Of a stretch of 64,000 bases of DNA, positions 60,587 to 64,000 are shown one piece after another. The notes below the pieces were generated by a model. The model searched no databases. It saw only the letters and a program-made list of their open reading frames with translations, and had not been told where the DNA came from. Origin of the DNA: Halovenus marina. GTDB taxonomy: Archaea > Halobacteriota > Halobacteria > Halobacteriales > Haloarculaceae. Location: NCBI RefSeq assembly GCF_051414115.1, contig NZ_JBLKNZ010000001.1, forward strand, positions 744,001-808,000, in the 5' to 3' direction. Position 1 is the stretch's first letter; every line of letters begins with the position of its first letter. Position numbers and translations under genes: made by a program.

Positions 60587-60988
60587 GTGACCGACCCGGA
60601 CGAGTTGCTCGACCCGGACTCGAACTCGGCTGAGGGATCGATCCCCGACAGCCAATATTCACCACCGGAGGCTCCGTCGCCCCCCGACCCGAACGCTGAC
60701 CTCCCTGATTCGGTCGCGAACTACGAGGACGTCGATCCGGGGCTGCGAACGCTGTTCTGGAAACTCGTTGTACTCTACAAGGTCGGGCTACTCGCGACGA
60801 GTCTGGGTGGCCTGCTGTTCGTGTTTCGCAGTTCGACCCTCGGTCTGCGTGCGTTCGCGCTCGGAGTGGTCGTGTTAGCGTACGCCGTGTATCGAACCTA
60901 TCGGTCGAAGCAACGCCTCGACGACGAGGAGTTCGACCACGACGGGTCGGATTCGACGACTGATACAGAAATGGAGGACAAATCGTGA
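60587..60988 (+). CDS. Small membrane protein (DUF7322-like)
   Basis: 133 aa from GTG 60587. A Pro/Asp-rich N-terminus of about 45 residues is followed by two membrane helices (LVVLYKVGLLATSLGGLLFVF and ALGVVVLAYAVYRTY) and an acidic tail. An upstream ATG at 60560 would fall at the promoter (TTTTGCC at about 60555), so I prefer the GTG. It overlaps the next gene by GTGA. From memory it corresponds to DUF7322, typically paired with DUF7346 as here. Function unknown. Confidence 0.72.
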   Translation: MTDPDELLDPDSNSAEGSIPDSQYSPPEAPSPPDPNADLPDSVANYEDVDPGLRTLFWKLVVLYKVGLLATSLGGLLFVFRSSTLGLRAFALGVVVLAYAVYRTYRSKQRLDDEEFDHDGSDSTTDTEMEDKS

Positions 60989-61419
60989 GACAGACAGTCG
61001 AAGACGAGGACGGGAACCGGTATCTGTTGCTCAAACGCTCGTCCGACTCCAGTCTCGTTCGCGACCCAGAAACTGGCGAACGACAGCACCTTCCAAACGA
61101 CCAGTTAGCGATTCGTCCGGAGGAATCAGCGCTGTCGACCGCCGCCGAGTCGGTTCCCGAGTCGGTGCGGACGCTCGTGACTGCCGTTCACGAGACGCGG
61201 ACGCTTGGTCTGTTGTTGGAACTCGACGCGACCGGACCACTCGCGGTCCGAACTCTGCTCGATTTCTCCGATTTCTGTGAGAGCGACCTGCACGGACTGC
61301 TCGCGGAACTGCGCGCCGCTGGACTGATCGCGGAAACGACCGTCGCGGGCGAGCGCGGCTACGAGACGACCAAACTGGCGAGTGAGGCGCTCGACGGAAT
61401 CACCTCGGCCGGGGAGTGA
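60985..61419 (+). CDS. Predicted DNA-binding-like protein (DUF7346-like)
   Basis: 144 aa, GTG start overlapping the previous stop. N-terminal strand region VEDEDGNRYLLLKRSSDSSLVRDPETGE, then a winged-helix-like C-terminal half: LGLLLELDATGPLAVRTLLDFSDFCESDLHGLLAELRAAGLIAETTVAGERGYETT in the frame, with the helix pair and wing expected of an MarR/ArsR-like fold. From memory it matches DUF7346. Probably a regulator co-expressed with the membrane protein upstream. Confidence 0.75.
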   Translation: MRQTVEDEDGNRYLLLKRSSDSSLVRDPETGERQHLPNDQLAIRPEESALSTAAESVPESVRTLVTAVHETRTLGLLLELDATGPLAVRTLLDFSDFCESDLHGLLAELRAAGLIAETTVAGERGYETTKLASEALDGITSAGE

Positions 61420-61500
61420 AGCGCTCGATGTCCTGACATCGGCTGGTGAGTAGCTGGTCTCGGCCATAGCATTTTACGCCTGACTGCCCTACCTGTCGCC

Positions 61501-62898
61501 GTGCCCGCTCCCGCGTTCACCGTTGGTTTTCGGTCGGTCGAGACCGAGTATAGCGAGTACGACCTTCCCGTCGAAGGGACGATACCCGACTGGCTCTCAG
61601 GGCGTCTGGTCCGCAACGGCCCGGGGAAATTCGAGGTCGACGGGCGACGATTTCGACACTGGTTCGACGGCCTCGCGATGGTTCGCTCCTACACGTTCGA
61701 CGATGGGGTCACCTACAGCAATCGGTTCCTCCGAACCGACGCGTACAGGGAGGCCGCCGACGGCCGCCTGAGTGGCCAATTCGCGACCGACGAGAGCGGC
61801 CTCGGAAAGCTCAGCCGCTGGGCACGCGCACTCGGCCCGCCGGAACCGACCGACAACGCGAACGTCCACGTCACCCGTATCGACGGCGAGTACGTCGCTC
61901 AGACCGAAGTGCCTCGCTGGCAGACATTCGACCCGGAGACGCTCGAACGAACCGGCGAGTTCACCTTTCGGGACACGTTCGACCCCGACATGATCTCGGC
62001 CCATCTCGTCGCGGATCCGCGCGGCGAACTGGTCGGTCACGCTCTCTCGTTTGGCCGCACACACCGTTATCACGTCTTTCGAATCCCGGACGGCACACGC
62101 CGTCGGGAGGTAGTTGCCTCCATCGAGACAGATTCGCCCGCCTACGTTCACAGCCTCCCCGTGACCCGCGACCACGCCGTGCTCGTCGAGACGCCGCTGC
62201 GGATCGACATCCGGAAGGCGCTCTCGCCCTTCTCCGAGGGCTTTTTCGAGTTGCTCGACTGGCAACCGGACCGGGGCACCCGCTTTCACGTGATCGACCG
62301 CGAAACGGGAGCGGTCACCGAGCACTCGACCACAGCACCGTTCTTTACCCTGCACACTGTCAACGCCTTCGACGACGGCGAGGAGATCGTCGTCGACCTG
62401 GTCACCTTCGAGGACGACACTATCGTCTCGGCGCTGTCGTTCGACTCGCTCGAACGCGAGGGTTTCGACGCCGCGCCGCCGGGCCGGTTCGTTCGCTATC
62501 GGATCGGTCCCGATGGGCAACTCACGAGCAGACAGCTCTATGATGGGGGGATCGAACTCCCGACGGTTCCATCCGACCATGAGACTCACCTCTACCGATA
62601 CGCCTACGCACAGGCCACCGACCGTCGCGGCGCGAACGGACTCGTGAAAGTCGACACCGAACGAGGTCGGGCCATGGAGTGGTGGGAGACTGACCTGTAC
62701 GTCGAGGAACCTCGATTCGTTCCGCGCCCCGACGGAACGGACGAGGACGACGGGGTGATACTTGCACCCGCACTCGACGTCGCCGCCGAACACTCCTGGC
62801 TGCTCGTGTTCGACGCCGAGACCGTAACCGAACTCGCTCGCGCACGACTCCCGCACGTCGAGCCCTTTGGCTTCCACGGTCGCTTTTTCCGACTGTGA
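61501..62898 (+). CDS. Carotenoid oxygenase family protein (possible retinal-forming)
   Basis: 465 aa, GTG start. Seven-bladed propeller of the RPE65/CCD family. N-terminal IPDWLSGRLVRNGPGKFEV is the family opening; the four iron-ligand His are in ISAHLVADP, YVHSLPVT, TLHTVNAFDDG and GFHGRFFRL at the very end. Cleaves a carotenoid double bond; in haloarchaea the likely product is retinal for rhodopsins, but the substrate is not shown. TATA-like ATTTTACG at about 61470. Confidence 0.9.
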   Translation: MPAPAFTVGFRSVETEYSEYDLPVEGTIPDWLSGRLVRNGPGKFEVDGRRFRHWFDGLAMVRSYTFDDGVTYSNRFLRTDAYREAADGRLSGQFATDESGLGKLSRWARALGPPEPTDNANVHVTRIDGEYVAQTEVPRWQTFDPETLERTGEFTFRDTFDPDMISAHLVADPRGELVGHALSFGRTHRYHVFRIPDGTRRREVVASIETDSPAYVHSLPVTRDHAVLVETPLRIDIRKALSPFSEGFFELLDWQPDRGTRFHVIDRETGAVTEHSTTAPFFTLHTVNAFDDGEEIVVDLVTFEDDTIVSALSFDSLEREGFDAAPPGRFVRYRIGPDGQLTSRQLYDGGIELPTVPSDHETHLYRYAYAQATDRRGANGLVKVDTERGRAMEWWETDLYVEEPRFVPRPDGTDEDDGVILAPALDVAAEHSWLLVFDAETVTELARARLPHVEPFGFHGRFFRL

Positions 62899-62946
62899 GC
62901 CCGCAGAGCCAAAAGGTCAAGACTACGAGTCGAGTACAAGTGAGTA

Positions 62947-64000
62947 ATGAACGTCAGCATCGTCGGCAGCGGCTACGTTGGGACGACGGTTGCGGCCTGT
63001 CTGGCCGACGCCGGTCACGACGTGTGGGCAATCGATGTCGACGAGGACATCGTCGAACAGATCAACGCCGGTGAGACGCCGATACACGAACCCGGGCTGG
63101 CGGAACTGCTCGAAACCTACGGCGGCGACACTCTCAGAGCGACGACTGACTACGGTGTCGTTCCAGACACTGACCTCACGATGCTCGCGCTGCCGACGCC
63201 GAGCGACGCCGACGGCAGCATCGACCTGAGCGTGATGGAGGCGGGCGCGCGTGCCGTCGGGGAGGCACTCGCAGACGCCGACGGATACCATCTGGTCGTG
63301 GTGAAAAGCACCGTCGTTCCGGGAACGACCGACGAGACGCTCATTCCGACCATCGAATCTGCATCGGGCAGGCAGGAGGGCGACTCCTTGGGCGTCGCGG
63401 TGAACCCCGAGTTCCAGCGCGAGGGGTCGGCGGTGACAGACTTCCAGAACCCGGACCGTGTCGTGTTTGGCACCGACGGCGACGAGCGCGCGCTCGACGT
63501 GCTCTATGACCTGTACGAACCGCTGCTCGGGGACGTGCCCGCCTTCGAGACTGGCCGACGCGAGGCCGAACTCATCAAGTACGCGAACAACGCTTTCCTC
63601 GCCGCGAAGGTGAGTCTGATCAACGAACTCGGCAACATCGCGAAGGAGTTCGACGTCGACAGCTACGAGGTGGCCGAGGCGCTCGGCATGGACGACCGGA
63701 TCGGCGCGCGCTTTCTCCGCAGCGGCGTCGGCTGGGGCGGGAGCTGTTTCCCGAAAGACACCGCCGCGATTATGGCCGCCGCCCGCGAGGCGGGATACGA
63801 ACCGAAACTGCTCGACGCCGCCGTCGCGGTCAACGAGCAACAGCCCGAACGGCTGCTCGCGCTGCTCGACGAGCACGTCGACGTGGAGGGACGACCGGTC
63901 GCGGTACTCGGTCTCGCATTCAAGCCCGGGACCGACGACATCAGAAACTCACAGGCGACCCCGATCATCGAGGGGTTGCAGGAACGGGGTGCCGAAATCG
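62947..64000 (+). CDS. UDP-glucose/GDP-mannose dehydrogenase family protein (3' end outside window)
   Basis: 351 residues visible. NAD-binding MNVSIVGSGYVGTTVAACLAD, VVVKSTVVPGTTDE, VNPEFQREGSA, the central helix ELIKYANNAFLAAKVSLINEL, catalytic Cys in GWGGSCFPKD, and the C-terminal domain start VAVLGLAFKPGTDDIRNS. Oxidises a nucleotide sugar to the uronic acid, as AglM does for protein N-glycosylation in Haloferax. All catalytic residues are inside the window; about 80 residues are missing. Confidence 0.95.
   Translation, partial: MNVSIVGSGYVGTTVAACLADAGHDVWAIDVDEDIVEQINAGETPIHEPGLAELLETYGGDTLRATTDYGVVPDTDLTMLALPTPSDADGSIDLSVMEAGARAVGEALADADGYHLVVVKSTVVPGTTDETLIPTIESASGRQEGDSLGVAVNPEFQREGSAVTDFQNPDRVVFGTDGDERALDVLYDLYEPLLGDVPAFETGRREAELIKYANNAFLAAKVSLINELGNIAKEFDVDSYEVAEALGMDDRIGARFLRSGVGWGGSCFPKDTAAIMAAAREAGYEPKLLDAAVAVNEQQPERLLALLDEHVDVEGRPVAVLGLAFKPGTDDIRNSQATPIIEGLQERGAEI

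Overview
The window is chromosomal DNA from a haloarchaeon (class Halobacteria). The signs are high-GC codon use (GAC/GAG/GTC/CGA dominate), acidic proteins, archaellum rather than flagellum genes, archaeal TATA promoters with short or absent leaders, Tat-type export signals, and many haloarchaea-only small proteins. I could not fix the genus from the sequence. I saw no rRNA, tRNA, CRISPR array or transposase gene.

Region 1 (1-22018) is a chemotaxis and archaellum island. A cheB-cheA-cheR operon runs leftward (cheR leaves the window). Rightward follow cheW, a KaiC-like ATPase, a winged-helix regulator with a small membrane protein, three archaellin genes with almost identical leaders, an acidic cluster protein, a pair of membrane genes, cheY-cheC-cheD, and arlCE-arlF-arlF-like-arlG-arlH-arlI-arlJ. 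A shared promoter block (GATAAT-like box, 13 nt, TTAT/TTAA) precedes at least six of these transcripts and is the best candidate for a motility regulon element.

Region 2 (22100-41363) is mostly housekeeping: MFS and EamA transporters, PAP2 phosphatase, aldo/keto reductase, hemB, an ammonium transporter fused to a PII domain, hemL with a beta-propeller gene, a PHA synthase-like protein overlapping hisH, a family 4 uracil-DNA glycosylase, DUF99 with a tiny partner, and an MBL hydrolase. Between hisH and the glycosylase lies a 297-bp element (34144-34440) whose four perfect stems abut exactly, forming a four-way junction. An iron-type ABC permease, a GMC oxidoreductase pair and a glycosyltransferase are flanked by two DtxR-like palindromes (TTAGG-4 nt-CCTAA).

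Region 3 (41464-54243) starts with a surface protein, then gluconeogenic aldolase and fructose bisphosphatase, then a chitin-degradation locus of four exported proteins: a subtilisin-like protease, a diverged TIM-barrel hydrolase and two GH18 chitinases. Each carries two chitin-binding modules. The locus ends in a short gene remnant.

Region 4 (54273-64000) holds a PUA-domain protein, a large Rieske protein, a NYN nuclease, HtpX, dapA-dapB, small haloarchaeal proteins, a carotenoid oxygenase and the start of a UDP-sugar dehydrogenase gene that runs off the right edge.
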